Below are positions 9,056 to 17,024 of a stretch of 64,000 nucleotides of DNA, piece by piece. The stretch's first letter is position 1; each line of letters starts with the position of its first letter. A program made the position numbers and the translations under genes. The stretch comes from CAVZMO01 sp963776195 (lineage in GTDB: Bacteria; Nitrospirota; Thermodesulfovibrionia; Thermodesulfovibrionales; SM23-35): positions 1 through 64,000 of the forward strand of contig CAVZMO010000036.1 of the NCBI GenBank assembly GCA_963776195.1. The letters are read 5' to 3'. Under the pieces are notes generated by a model, which worked only from the letters and a program-made list of their open reading frames with translations, did no database searches and had not been told where the DNA came from.

Positions 9056-9435
9056 TGAAGGTATGTTTCCCGGTTTTAAAGTCCGAGGGTTTGGAAAGCG
9101 AGGTCTATGGACATTTTGGTTCGGCGCCGGTATTTCTCTTTGTTGAAACCGACAGTAGTAATGTAACGATTGTCAATAACAAAGACCAGCATCATGAGCA
9201 CGGGGCCTGCAATCCCATGAAGGCTTTGGATAATCAGAAGGCTGACGCAGTGGTAGTCGGAGGGATTGGTGCGGGAGCATTGAACAGGTTGAATCAATTG
9301 GGGATTAAGGTTTTTCGGGCAAATGCGCCGACGGTAAAAGAGAACCTCGTGATGTTGAAAGCCCAAAATCTGTCCGAATTGACAATGCAGCAGTGTTGCC
9401 CCGGACATGGTCATGCATCGGGGTGCGGGCATTAA
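9056..9435 (+). CDS. NifX/NifB-C-type (dinitrogenase Fe-Mo cofactor biosynthesis) domain protein
   Basis: 126-residue single-domain protein of the NifX/NafY/NifB C-terminal fold. It shows MKVCFPVLKSEG, then VYGHFGSAPVFLFVE, NPMKALDNQKADAVVVGGIGAGALNRLNQLGIKVF, and a C-terminal Cys/His cluster (QQCCPGHGHASGCGH). Nif members bind FeMo-cofactor precursors. No nitrogenase genes are seen here, so the ligand is unknown; metal or Fe-S cluster binding by the Cys/His tail is inferred. GGAGGAAGAGTT before ATG 9056 fixes the start. Close homologues occur at 16566, 35414 and 36366. Confidence 0.88.
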
Positions 9436-9519
9436 GGAATAAATGTAAGACAGTTTGCGTTAGCAGAAGCAGGATGATCAGCGTAGTAATATTACCGAAT
9501 AAAACGGGAGGAAGGTTTT

Positions 9520-9888
9520 ATGGCGAAGAAGAGGATAGCGATCATTGCGTGTAAAAATATTAAAGGTATTAGCTGTGTCGGCGGCTGCCTGAAGTGTTTC
9601 AAGGGCATCGCAGAAAAGGCAGGCGAGTATGAGCGATGGAAGGATCACGATATAGAGGTCATTGGTATGGATGACTGCGGCGGTTGTCCCGGCGTAATTA
9701 TGCCAAAGGTGGCATTGATGATGGATATGGGGAAATTATACGACAGGGATTTCGACGCTGTCCATCTGGGGACCTGCCTGATGAAGGCGACTCAGACCGC
9801 CAAGTGCCCCATTGATGTTGAAGACCTTAAAAAGAAGATCGAAACAAAGTTTAACAAAGAGGTGATCCTCGGCACCCATCCTTATTAG
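9520..9888 (+). CDS. CGGC-domain protein
   Basis: 122 residues with a CGGC domain: IAIIACKNIKGISCVGGCLKCFKG at the N-terminus, MDDCGGCPG near residue 50, and GTCLMKATQTAKCP near residue 85. The many cysteines suggest metal or cluster binding. The function of the family is not established. GGGAGGAAGGTTTT precedes the ATG. It follows the DUF134/NifX-like pair, and the same order recurs at 36074-37280, where the paralogue is nearly identical, so these genes probably act together. Confidence 0.88.
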   Translation: MAKKRIAIIACKNIKGISCVGGCLKCFKGIAEKAGEYERWKDHDIEVIGMDDCGGCPGVIMPKVALMMDMGKLYDRDFDAVHLGTCLMKATQTAKCPIDVEDLKKKIETKFNKEVILGTHPY

Positions 9889-9905
9889 GTGTAAAACATG
9901 AGGTC

Positions 9906-9943
9906 TTTCTCCCCCTCTATCAATGAGGGGGAGAGATTTTTTT
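9906..9943 (+). terminator. Rho-independent terminator after the CGGC gene
   Basis: A 10-base-pair GC-rich stem, TCTCCCCCTC/GAGGGGGAGA (extendable by two weaker pairs), with a 7-base loop and a run of seven T, 17 bases after the CGGC gene stop codon. Confidence 0.9.
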
Positions 9944-9971
9944 AATTCGGATGAGGGGGTCAGGACAAGTA

Positions 9972-10409
9972 ATGCTCCATTCAATCGCAACGCAAATCAT
10001 CCTGGACAGTATTGCGGACGGTGTTTTTACCGTAGATAAGGAGTGGCATATCACATCTTTTAACCGGGCCACCCCTCAGGACGTTGCGCTCAACGATGTC
10101 AGGAAATCAATTTCTTTCTGCCGTCACGTCCAGTTGCCTGTTATCGGCGTGATAGAAAATATGAGCGGTTTTGTCTGTCCGCATTGCGGTGTTGCTACCG
10201 ATATTTTCAAAACGGGCGGGGGAGAAAAAATAGCTTCGGAAATGGGAGTTCCGTTTTTGGGCAGGATACCGATAGACCCGAAAATAGTCGAACAAAGCGA
10301 TAGCGGAAGACCTTTCCTGCAATATTTCCCCGGATCTGAAACAGCACGGGCCTTTGAAGCTGTCATAAGCCCTCTTTTAAACCTGAACAAAGAGAAGGAG
10401 AGAAAATAA
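9972..10409 (+). pseudogene. Chimera: PAS-sensor start joined to the C-terminal part of an Mrp/NBP35 ATPase
   Basis: The first 34 or so residues (LHSIATQIILDSIADGVFTV, then DKEWHITSFNRA) are a PAS domain beginning as found at the N-terminus of sigma-54-dependent regulators or sensor kinases. From TPQDVALNDVRKSISFCRHV the protein is Mrp-type, with LPVIGVIENMSGFVCPHCG (the CxxC that holds the shared cluster) and GGGEKIASEMGVPFLGRIPIDP. The P-loop half of Mrp and the rest of the PAS protein are missing, so a deletion or misassembly joined two genes near 10069. The Mrp remnant would lack ATP binding. Frame is open; fmdB follows at once. Confidence 0.8.
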
Positions 10410-10410
10410 A

Positions 10411-10659
10411 GTGCCGATCTATGAATATCTTTGTAATGACTGCGGCAGGCAATTCGAGATAAGCCAGTCAATGCGCGATCTTCCGATTGAAATATGTCCT
10501 GAATGCAAGGGAACCATACGGAGGATCATTTCAGGAGGAAGCGGTTTTATTTTAAAGAGCTCCGGTTCCGAACCCCCTCTCCAGCCGCGTTGCGGGAAGA
10601 GTGAAACGTGCTGTGGCAGCAAAACACCCTGTGAGACGCCTTCCTGTGAATCCCGGTAA
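10411..10659 (+). CDS. FmdB-family zinc-ribbon protein
   Basis: 82 residues beginning at GTG 10411 with PIYEYLCNDCGRQFE, then EICPECKGTIRRIISGGSGF: the FmdB putative regulatory zinc ribbon (two CxxC pairs). The C-terminus is Cys-rich (CGKSETCCGSKTPCETPSC), possibly a second metal site. The gene starts 2 bases after the preceding stop. FmdB proteins are of unproven function. Intact. Confidence 0.85.
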   Translation: MPIYEYLCNDCGRQFEISQSMRDLPIEICPECKGTIRRIISGGSGFILKSSGSEPPLQPRCGKSETCCGSKTPCETPSCESR

Positions 10660-11440
10660 TGGGATTAGATAATTACTTGTCCCCTCTATCAAGAGGGGAT
10701 GAAGGGATGTGTGCCCGGCAACAATAGATGCAAGATTTCACCCTGTAAGGAACAAGCTCTTATTACGGCTAACACATAGTAGTTCGCATTTTGAAAAGTT
10801 GCTCCCTATGCTGAATACTGTATCTAACTCACATTTCATTTTTAAAATAAAGTTGGAGCAATAATTACATTTTATGGTAAGATTTCGAGAACTACGTCAG
10901 TTAGGGAGATAGCTTGGCAGATTCTTCAATTGAATACAAGCAATTCCAATTCCGAATCACCGCATTAGACCCCCTTATTTTTCCCAGTTATAAAGGTTCC
11001 ACTCTCTATAGCAGAGGATTTTAATTCTATGACAATAAATCGTATGGGAGCTGATGATTACGTTGTGGCCTCGTTAACTGCTAATAAACACTATTGCTAT
11101 CAATGATAAAAAATAATAATTCACAATAGAAGAATAGTGTGTTGCCCCATATCCCTTTCGCACATGTCTTTCACAGCGAAAGGAATAGTATGTTTCGCAG
11201 GTCGATCTTATCTTGACACGGTACTTTGTCTATAGTATATTTCGTTAATCTTAATCTAACTTTTTGTTATAGGAGGAACGATGAAGCCCAGCGATAGAGT
11301 CTGCAGTCCGGAGGGATGAAGCTTAAGTTCGTGGTTTACTGCTGTTCTTTCGCTTCTTATCAGGCTTGATGTACGGGGCTCTGCCAAGAGGATTCCGTTA
11401 AAGGCAAGCTACATACTGATCTAAATCATCAGGACATTAT
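10660..11440. other. 780-base gap with decayed sequence
   Basis: Mostly non-coding. Contents seen: a hairpin CCCCTC-TATCAA-GAGGGG at 10681-10698 without a T-run, a cas6-like fragment (listed separately), a short scrap MTINRMGADDYVV from 11029 that ends quickly, and an ATG at 11281 with an AGGAGG but a TGA after 12 codons. The gap looks like eroded accessory DNA. Confidence 0.5.
10914..11024 (+). pseudogene. Possible cas6-like N-terminal fragment
   Basis: 36 codons from TTG 10914 read FQFRITALDPLIFPSYKGST around residues 11-30. This resembles the start of Cas6-type CRISPR endoribonucleases, where a beta strand is followed by 'L.LP.YKGSTLRGGFG'. The reading stops right after the glycine-rich turn, so only a scrap remains. 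No CRISPR repeats or other cas genes were found near. Identification rests on one short motif. Confidence 0.35.
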
Positions 11441-12367
11441 ATGCTTAATAAATTTTTCAATTTCTTGAAAAACAAAGAGAAGTTTTCACAGGAAGACATT
11501 GATGGTATGCGCGCAGAGATTGAGCTTCTACGCAGTGAACGCGACACCCTGAAACAGCAGCTTGCAGCTTTGACAGGCCAGAGCCGTTTAATCCCGAAGG
11601 AAGAAGGAGAACTTATCCCGCCTGATGAAATCCTGTCCAGGGTCAATATAGGAAAGGGCGACTTCAGGCTCATAGGCAGTGAATTCATGCAGCTTTTTAC
11701 GGGTCTCGCCGGGCTTAAACCTGACGAGACGATTCTTGATGTCGGATGCGGGATAGGCAGGATGGCTGCTGCGCTCACTAAATATATGGATGCGCGCGGC
11801 AGATACGAAGGTTTTGATATAGTTGAAGAAAGCGTTAACTGGTGCAGTAATAACATAACAAACCGCTATCCGAATTTCAGGTTTCAGCGCGCTGATGTCT
11901 ACAATAAAGTTTATAATCCCGAGGGCAAATACCCTGCTTCAGAGTACAAATTCCCGTATGAAGACCGACAATTTGATTTTGTCTTTCTGACCTCTGTATT
12001 TACGCATATGCTCCCTGAAGATATGGACAATTATATGTCGGAGATTTCTAGGGTTATTAAGCACAACGGCAGATGTTTTACAACTTTTTTCCTTCTCAAT
12101 TCTGAATCTCTTGAGCTTATAAAGTCTCGGGCAAGTACAGTGGATTTCCGCCATGAGTTTGCTGAAGGAAAATCCGGCAGTATAAGGAGATATGTAACTT
12201 CCAACCCAGAGTTTCCTGAAGAGACGGTTGCGTATTATGAGAGTGATATAAGAACTCTTTTCAGGAAGTATGGGTTGCAGATTATCGAGCCATTGCGCTT
12301 TGGCTCATGGTGCGGAAGGAAGATATTCATAACCTATCAGGACATAATAATGTCTTGTAAGAGATAG
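11441..12367 (+). CDS. SAM-dependent class I methyltransferase
   Basis: 308 residues. An N-terminal coiled-coil-like segment (EIELLRSERDTLKQQLAAL, residues about 24-42) precedes a class I methyltransferase domain: ETILDVGCGIGRMAAAL (SAM motif I, about residue 100), EGFDIVEESVNWC (motif II acid), FDFVFLTSVFTHMLPEDMDNYMSEISRVIKHNGRCF (motifs IV-V). Substrate unknown. The layout resembles methyltransferases acting on small molecules or cell-surface glycans. It stands alone between decayed regions, which suggests acquired DNA. Intact. Confidence 0.85.
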   Translation: MLNKFFNFLKNKEKFSQEDIDGMRAEIELLRSERDTLKQQLAALTGQSRLIPKEEGELIPPDEILSRVNIGKGDFRLIGSEFMQLFTGLAGLKPDETILDVGCGIGRMAAALTKYMDARGRYEGFDIVEESVNWCSNNITNRYPNFRFQRADVYNKVYNPEGKYPASEYKFPYEDRQFDFVFLTSVFTHMLPEDMDNYMSEISRVIKHNGRCFTTFFLLNSESLELIKSRASTVDFRHEFAEGKSGSIRRYVTSNPEFPEETVAYYESDIRTLFRKYGLQIIEPLRFGSWCGRKIFITYQDIIMSCKR

Positions 12368-12455
12368 TAGCTTCACATGTGATGAACTTCAGTCAAGAGA
12401 ACCCTTCAAAAGCTGCTCTCAGACCTCTTCAGGGTCACGTTTTGAACAGTAAGTT

Positions 12456-13170
12456 TTAAATGATGCTGAATGAAATTGAAGTCCGCATTAAATTAAGGGA
12501 AAGTATATCGACCAAGCCTATTCTGTCGAGAAGGGCTTCCCGTATTCTCCTGCTGAGATCGATGAGATGATATCTGAATCTTGTCTGATATTTTATATAT
12601 GTCAGCAGAAGATAGTAGCACATTGCCACCCAAATCTGAGTCAGAACTGCATTTTTGCTCGTTCCCAGAAAAGATTTTATCTTCAGGTTGTGCTTGATCC
12701 ATTTAAAGAATAATTTGATCTGCCATCTGGATTTATAGATAGCAGCGATGGTAGTAGCTGAAAGGGTAAGATTGTTTGTCAAGAACTGAAGGGTTTTCTC
12801 TTTTTCTTTGTCATAGTATGTTACAAGGCGAAGACAATCGTGATATCCGCCGCCTTGGAAGAAACCTGGGGGAAGCACAGTCTGATCGCTTATTATTTGT
12901 TTGTTTTTAGGTCTTTTATGCTGTCCGGCACTAATGGGTTTCATGTTCTTTTTCAGACGAGTAACAAATGAGATGCCTTGTTTATTGAGCTGGGACAGCC
13001 ACTTGAAGTCAATATAGGCTCTATCTATCTATGGAAATGATGCTGTCCGGTAACAGGCGCGAAGAAGAATCCTGTTCTTTTACAACACGGATATCAGCAG
13101 CACACCCGTCTGTAACCACCAGAAATGATGGCATACAGCCAGCATGCTCATAAGTGAGAATCTAAGCCTT
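12456..13170 (-). pseudogene. IS4-type DDE transposase remnant
   Basis: Minus strand. From about 13165 the reading gives AGCMPSFLVVTDGCAADIRV (first catalytic Asp context), then after a frame change near 13030 DRAYIDFKWLSQLNKQGISFVTRLKKNMKP (second Asp), then 162 residues with IAAIYKSRWQIKLFFKWIKHNLKIKSFLG (the Y-(2)-R-(3)-E/K-(6)-K region of IS4 transposases). The catalytic Glu expected after WQI is read as Lys (WQIKLFF), so the protein would be inactive even if the frame were repaired. The N-terminal part is missing. Confidence 0.8.
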
Positions 13171-13578
13171 GATGAATAAAGGATTGCGACCTTGGATAGG
13201 TGCGCGGGCTCAATGCTAAGAGTGCGAATTTCTAGTGCTACTGCGCACGCGACGAAGAATGCCCGATGTGTTTGTTTGATGAAGAACTGTGCCCTGAGTG
13301 GTTCCGTTTAAAAGTAATACTCTTTCCGGCGAATTTAAAATATCTAAAAACTATCAAGGAGACGATGGTATTCTGCATCGGGGCAGGGATATTGAAACCT
13401 TTCACCCTTACTTTTCAAATAATCGCACGTCAGGTTTATTGTGATATTGCATTCTATATTTGCAATACATTGCAAATATGCAGTAGGTGATTTTTTATCC
13501 GCAAACATCCTCTATGCGCTAACGTTTTGATTAATCTGCATATTTCAAATTATTCCTTCCTGGTATATTGTTTGCGTT
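13171..13578. other. Intergenic stretch without recognised gene
   Basis: About 400 bases between the transposase remnant and the NifX-like gene. A short open reading starting at 13266 (MCLFDEELCPEWF) has no recognisable similarity or ribosome-binding site. AT-rich before 13579; promoter elements were not convincing. Confidence 0.4.
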
Positions 13579-13590
13579 ATGTGTTTTGTT

Positions 13591-13962
13591 ATGAAAATAG
13601 CCATCCCGGTATTCGAAAACAGGATTTCTCCACGGTTTGATTGTGCTCCGGCACTTGTTTTATATGACATTGCAGGACAAAGAGTAACCGGACGAAGAGA
13701 GATTTCCTGCGAGGGTTGGAACGACATGGAGAGAGTTTCTCAATTGAAGGGCCTGGGAGTTGATACCCTGATTTGCGGCGGTCTTCCGAATTATCTGCTC
13801 GGTATCCTGACGAGCAGCGGGATTAAGGTCATCCCGTGGATAGCGGGCGATACCGGCGAGGTTTTAACCCTTTTCCTTCGAGGACAATTGAACTCGGGTA
13901 CGGTCATCTGTCCGGGAAGGAAAAGACGCCGCTGCAAGAGAGGAGTAAAGGTCCAGTATTAA
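13591..13962 (+). CDS. NifX-type domain protein (divergent)
   Basis: About 123 residues: MKIAIPVFENRISPRFDCAPALVLYDI, then MERVSQLKGLGVDTLICGGLPNYLLGILTSSGIKVIPW. This is the NifX/NifB-C fold in the branch with RISPRFD in place of YGHFGSAP. The C-terminus is basic with two Cys (ICPGRKRRRCKRG). An upstream in-frame ATG at 13579 gives four more residues; neither start has a clear Shine-Dalgarno. It heads a run of related small genes up to the fused MinD-type ATPase, a set seen together in many anaerobes. Confidence 0.8.
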   Translation: MKIAIPVFENRISPRFDCAPALVLYDIAGQRVTGRREISCEGWNDMERVSQLKGLGVDTLICGGLPNYLLGILTSSGIKVIPWIAGDTGEVLTLFLRGQLNSGTVICPGRKRRRCKRGVKVQY

Positions 13963-13990
13963 ATTTTTTAGCGAAAAGGTAGCTGCGGGC

Positions 13991-14065
13991 ATGGACATTA
14001 AACTTGATCTGATTGAGTCAAGGATCAGAAACCTGGAGCAGAAGAAAGAAGGTAAAGAACTATGA
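13991..14065 (+). CDS. Very small protein, C-terminal helix of a DUF5320-like protein
   Basis: 24 codons, MDIKLDLIESRIRNLEQKKEG, ending in a TGA that overlaps the ATG of the next gene (ATGA). The sequence resembles the C-terminal coiled-coil helix of DUF5320-type Gly/Met-rich small proteins that normally lie in this operon position. The glycine-rich N-terminal part is absent, so this is probably the remaining end of a truncated gene; the perfect ATGA coupling keeps it worth listing. Confidence 0.45.
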   Translation: MDIKLDLIESRIRNLEQKKEGKEL

Positions 14066-14430
14066 AACTCTGTATAAGTTCCACGGGAACGGATCTGGAA
14101 GCATCTGTTGACCCCCGATTCGGGAGGTGCCAATACTTTCTGTTCGTTGACACTGAAACGATGAATTTTCAGTGCGTCGGGAATCCCGCATTCACGGCCG
14201 GAGGAGGAGCAGGTATCCAGGCCGCCCAGTTGGCAGTTAATAGAGGGGCGAAGGTTATTCTCACGGGAGATGTCGGACCGAATGCCTTTCAGGCCCTTCA
14301 GGCCGGGGGGGTTAAGATCGTAACAGGCGCCCAGGGTTCGATAAAGGATGTAATTGAAAGATTTAACAAAGGTGAACTCGGATATACGGGATCCCCTTCG
14401 GTTGAATCGCACTCAGGGATGAGGAGGTGA
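14062..14430 (+). CDS. NifX-type domain protein
   Basis: 122 residues: MKLCISSTGTDLEASVDPRFGRCQYFLFVDTE, then GAGIQAAQLAVNRGAKVILTGDVGPNAFQALQAGGVKIVTGA. This is the archaeal/anaerobe-type NifX-like branch with DPRFGRC. No signal peptide. It overlaps the previous small gene by 4 bases (ATGA), and is followed after 5 bases by a small Cys-rich protein, indicating translational coupling. Ligand unknown; an Fe-S or metal cluster carrier role is inferred from the family. Confidence 0.85.
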   Translation: MKLCISSTGTDLEASVDPRFGRCQYFLFVDTETMNFQCVGNPAFTAGGGAGIQAAQLAVNRGAKVILTGDVGPNAFQALQAGGVKIVTGAQGSIKDVIERFNKGELGYTGSPSVESHSGMRR

Positions 14431-14435
14431 ATACT

Positions 14436-14664
14436 ATGCCAAGAGGAGTTAGGAATGGGGTCTCCTGGCTCAGGTCAGGGAGGCGGACAGGGATCAGGGA
14501 GAGGACGGGGCAACTGCCGGGGAATGGGAGGAGGCAGGGCAACCGCCGGTCCCGGTGGAGAATGCATATGCCCTTCCTGCGGAACCACGGCGGCGCACCA
14601 GGCCGGCGTTCCATGTTATCAGTCCAAGTGTCCCAAGTGCGGGACAAATATGGCAAGGAAGTAG
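14436..14664 (+). CDS. Gly-rich small protein with C-terminal zinc-ribbon (one frameshift)
   Basis: GAGGAGGTGAATACT lies before ATG 14436 (MPRG...). The continuation typical of this family is in the next frame from about 14455: MGSPGSGQGGGQGSGRGRGN, then CICPSCGTTAAHQAGVPCYQSKCPKCGTNMARK with four CxxC-type cysteine pairs. A one-base indel in the first 20 bases is therefore likely. The protein belongs to the small 'MPRGDGTGP' group found beside NifX-like and MinD-like ATPases in anaerobes. Function unknown; metal binding likely. Confidence 0.65.
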
Positions 14665-14677
14665 AGGATCGCACTCT

Positions 14678-16402
14678 ATGGTTATCTCTATAGCAAGCGG
14701 TAAAGGAGGAACCGGCAAGACCACTGTTGCGGTGAGTCTTGCCCTGTCGGCAGGAGCGTGTCAGTTTCTTGATTGTGACGTGGAGGAACCGAATGCCTCC
14801 CTCTTTTTAAAACCGTCGATTACCAAAAAGACGTCGGTAAGTGTACTTGAACCCTGGATAGACGAGTCAAGATGCACGTACTGTGGCGAGTGTTCCAGGA
14901 TCTGTGCCTACCATGCGATTGCCGTATTTGAAAAAAATGTCCTTGTCTTCCCTCCGCTTTGCCATGGATGCGGCGGATGTATTTTGGTATGCCCTGAAAA
15001 GGCGATCGCGGAAGGAAGAAGAAATATCGGAGTTATTGAAGAGGGCTTGAGTAATTCCATAACCTTTATTCAGGGCATCCTGAATGTCGGGGAACACATG
15101 GCAACTCCGGTAATCAAAGAAATGAAGAAACTCATGAGAGAGGATACGGATGTTATTATTGATTCGCCTCCGGGCACTTCCTGCCCGGTGATTGAAAGCA
15201 TCAAGGGAAGCGATTTTGTATGTCTCGTTACCGAGCCGACGCCGTTCGGCCTGAACGATCTCAAATTGGCAGTAGATGTCGTAAGGGAACTGAAAATACC
15301 CTTTGGCGTGGTTATCAATTGTGACGGAATCGGAGATGACAGGGTGGAGCGATATTGCCGGGAAGAAAATATTCCGCTGCTCCTGTTTGTTCCGTGGAGC
15401 AGAAATATTGCCGAAGCATATTCCAGAGGAATACCCGCGACTGAAATATTGCCTGACCAGTTTCGTTTTCTTTATCAGAAGAATAAAAAGCATCGTCGGG
15501 AACAAAAGGGATTCCTGTGCGCAGCTTGGGACATTGAGATGAAACAGTTGACCATTATCAGCGGTAAGGGGGGGACCGGCAAGACAACCTTAACTGCCGC
15601 ATTTGCCCATCTTGCCGATAACGCGGTGATAGCTGATTGTGACGTTGACGCAGCCGATCTCCACCTCATACTCAGCCCGCATATTATAAGACAGGAGCCA
15701 TTTCACGGAGGACAACTGGCTTCTATTGATCATGAACGATGCAGCCGGTGCGGATTGTGTGAACAGAACTGCCGTTTCGGGGCTATCCGGGCTTTCATGG
15801 TCGATTCTTTCTCCTGCGAAGGCTGCGGCGTCTGTGCATATATCTGTCCGGAAAAGGCTGTTTCGATGGAGGAAAGGCTTTCCGGCTACTGGTTTGTTTC
15901 TGATACAAAAGAAGGGCCAATGGTTCATGCACGGCTGGGAATAGCGGCGGAAAATTCCGGCAAGCTTGTCTCGACGGTGCGTCAGCATGCGAAGGAACTG
16001 GCTGAAAAAGAGAAGAAGGACCTCGTGATCATTGACGGTCCGCCCGGCATCGGTTGTCCGGTGATAGCATCGATCGGCGGTGTAGACCTTGTCCTTATTG
16101 TGACAGAGCCGACCCTTTCCGGAATCCACGATTTTAAAAGGGTCCTCGAAGTGGCAAACCATTTCAATATCCCGGCGATGGTGTGCATCAACAAATGTGA
16201 TATCAATCAGGAGAATACCCGGTCCATCGAAAGTTATTGTGAAGGAAAGAGGATTGCAATCGCAGGGAGAATCCCATACAATCCGGCTGTGACCGGGGCG
16301 ATGATGAATGTCCTTTCGGTAGCAGAATATCCCTGCGGGGAAGTGACCGAGGAAGTAAAGAAGACATGGAAGAAGGTGGAAGAGTATCTCTTTGGAGTCT
16401 AA
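14678..16402 (+). CDS. Fused tandem MinD/Mrp-type ATPase with ferredoxin domains
   Basis: 575 residues from ATG 14678. Two complete copies of a MinD-like ATPase follow each other. Copy A begins MVISIASGKGGTGKTTVAVS and copy B MKQLTIISGKGGTGKTT at about residue 287. Each P-loop domain has an inserted 2x[4Fe-4S] ferredoxin segment (CTYCGECSRICAYHA and CHGCGGCILVCPEKA in A; CSRCGLCEQNCRFGA and CEGCGVCAYICPEKA in B) and the switch motif DSPPGTSCPV or DGPPGIGCPV. Relatives are normally two adjacent genes; here one frame runs through both. An ATG at the B start leaves open that B is also made separately. Role in Fe-S cluster handling is inferred. Confidence 0.88.
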   Translation: MVISIASGKGGTGKTTVAVSLALSAGACQFLDCDVEEPNASLFLKPSITKKTSVSVLEPWIDESRCTYCGECSRICAYHAIAVFEKNVLVFPPLCHGCGGCILVCPEKAIAEGRRNIGVIEEGLSNSITFIQGILNVGEHMATPVIKEMKKLMREDTDVIIDSPPGTSCPVIESIKGSDFVCLVTEPTPFGLNDLKLAVDVVRELKIPFGVVINCDGIGDDRVERYCREENIPLLLFVPWSRNIAEAYSRGIPATEILPDQFRFLYQKNKKHRREQKGFLCAAWDIEMKQLTIISGKGGTGKTTLTAAFAHLADNAVIADCDVDAADLHLILSPHIIRQEPFHGGQLASIDHERCSRCGLCEQNCRFGAIRAFMVDSFSCEGCGVCAYICPEKAVSMEERLSGYWFVSDTKEGPMVHARLGIAAENSGKLVSTVRQHAKELAEKEKKDLVIIDGPPGIGCPVIASIGGVDLVLIVTEPTLSGIHDFKRVLEVANHFNIPAMVCINKCDINQENTRSIESYCEGKRIAIAGRIPYNPAVTGAMMNVLSVAEYPCGEVTEEVKKTWKKVEEYLFGV

Positions 16403-16461
16403 TAAAGCGAAATGTTCATTTTGAAATTTAAGAGTGATAACCAAATAATGGAAGCTTCCTC

Positions 16462-16491
16462 TTGTAATTGTTATGGGCATATGCTTATAAT
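16462..16491 (+). promoter_or_regulatory. Promoter with GCATATGC operator, DUF134 copy 2
   Basis: TTGTAA (16462-16467), 18-base spacer ending in GCATATGC (16477-16484) plus T, then TATAAT (16486-16491), and the ATG 5 bases later. Same spacing and operator as at 8727 and 36039, although the DUF134 gene it drives is almost wholly deleted. Confidence 0.6.
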
Positions 16492-16496
16492 AAAAA

Positions 16497-16564
16497 ATGG
16501 CGAGGCCCGAGAAAGTGAGATGTGTAAGGCGCTCAGAACAGAAACAAAAGAAAAGGAGAAATAA
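16497..16564 (+). pseudogene. DUF134 gene, internally deleted
   Basis: The first codons (MARPEKVRCV) match DUF134 copies at 8762 and 36074, then the sequence jumps to the last codons of the gene (AAGGCGCTCAGAA..., shared almost exactly with 36327-36364). About 220 bases containing the helix-turn-helix are gone, and the junction is out of frame, so translation would run through into the next gene. The promoter and operator remain, so the NifX-like gene downstream can still be expressed. Confidence 0.8.
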
Positions 16565-16565
16565 G

Positions 16566-16946
16566 ATGAAAGTATGTTTCCCGGTTTCAAAGGTTGAAGG
16601 AATGGACAGTAAAGTATATGGACATTTTGGTTCTGCTCCTGCGTTCATTGTTGTTGATACCGCAAATAACAGCGTTACAACAATCAAGAACGGCGACGAG
16701 CACCACGAACATGGTCAGTGCAATCCGGTGAAGGCGCTGAACAGCCAGCATGTTGACGCAATTGTTGTCGCAGGTATCGGGGCCGGTGCCTTGACAAAAC
16801 TGAATCAGCAGGGTATTAAGGTTTTTCAGGCGCAGGCCCAAACGGTGGAAGAGAATATTCTTATGCTGCAAGGCCGGAATCTTCCGGAGTTCGCTCCTCA
16901 GCATACCTGCGCCGGCCACGGCCATGGAATAAGCTGCGGACATTAG
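16566..16946 (+). CDS. NifX-type domain protein with His/Cys tail
   Basis: 126 residues, MKVCFPVSKVEGMDSKVYGHFGSAPAFIVVDTANN, then NPVKALNSQHVDAIVVAGIGAGALTKLNQQGIKVFQAQ, ending CAGHGHGISCGH. Nearly identical to the copy at 36366 (a few differences such as KNGDEHHEHG versus NNGDQNHEHG), so the two come from a recent duplication or gene conversion. AAAGGAGAAATAAG precedes the ATG. Its own DUF134 partner is deleted. Ligand unknown. Confidence 0.87.
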   Translation: MKVCFPVSKVEGMDSKVYGHFGSAPAFIVVDTANNSVTTIKNGDEHHEHGQCNPVKALNSQHVDAIVVAGIGAGALTKLNQQGIKVFQAQAQTVEENILMLQGRNLPEFAPQHTCAGHGHGISCGH

Positions 16947-17024
16947 CGGATAGCTTATATAATTGAATTTGGATGCATGGTAAAATAAGTTTTCCGGAGT
17001 GATGTCTCCAGCAGAGGAAAGTCG

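Noticed and set aside
11281..11420. ATG with AGGAGG, 12 codons, TGA, then 34 further open codons: a possible tiny selenoprotein.
   Set aside because: No recognisable family, no Cys homologue to align with the TGA, and it lies in decayed DNA, so a third Sec gene is not supported.
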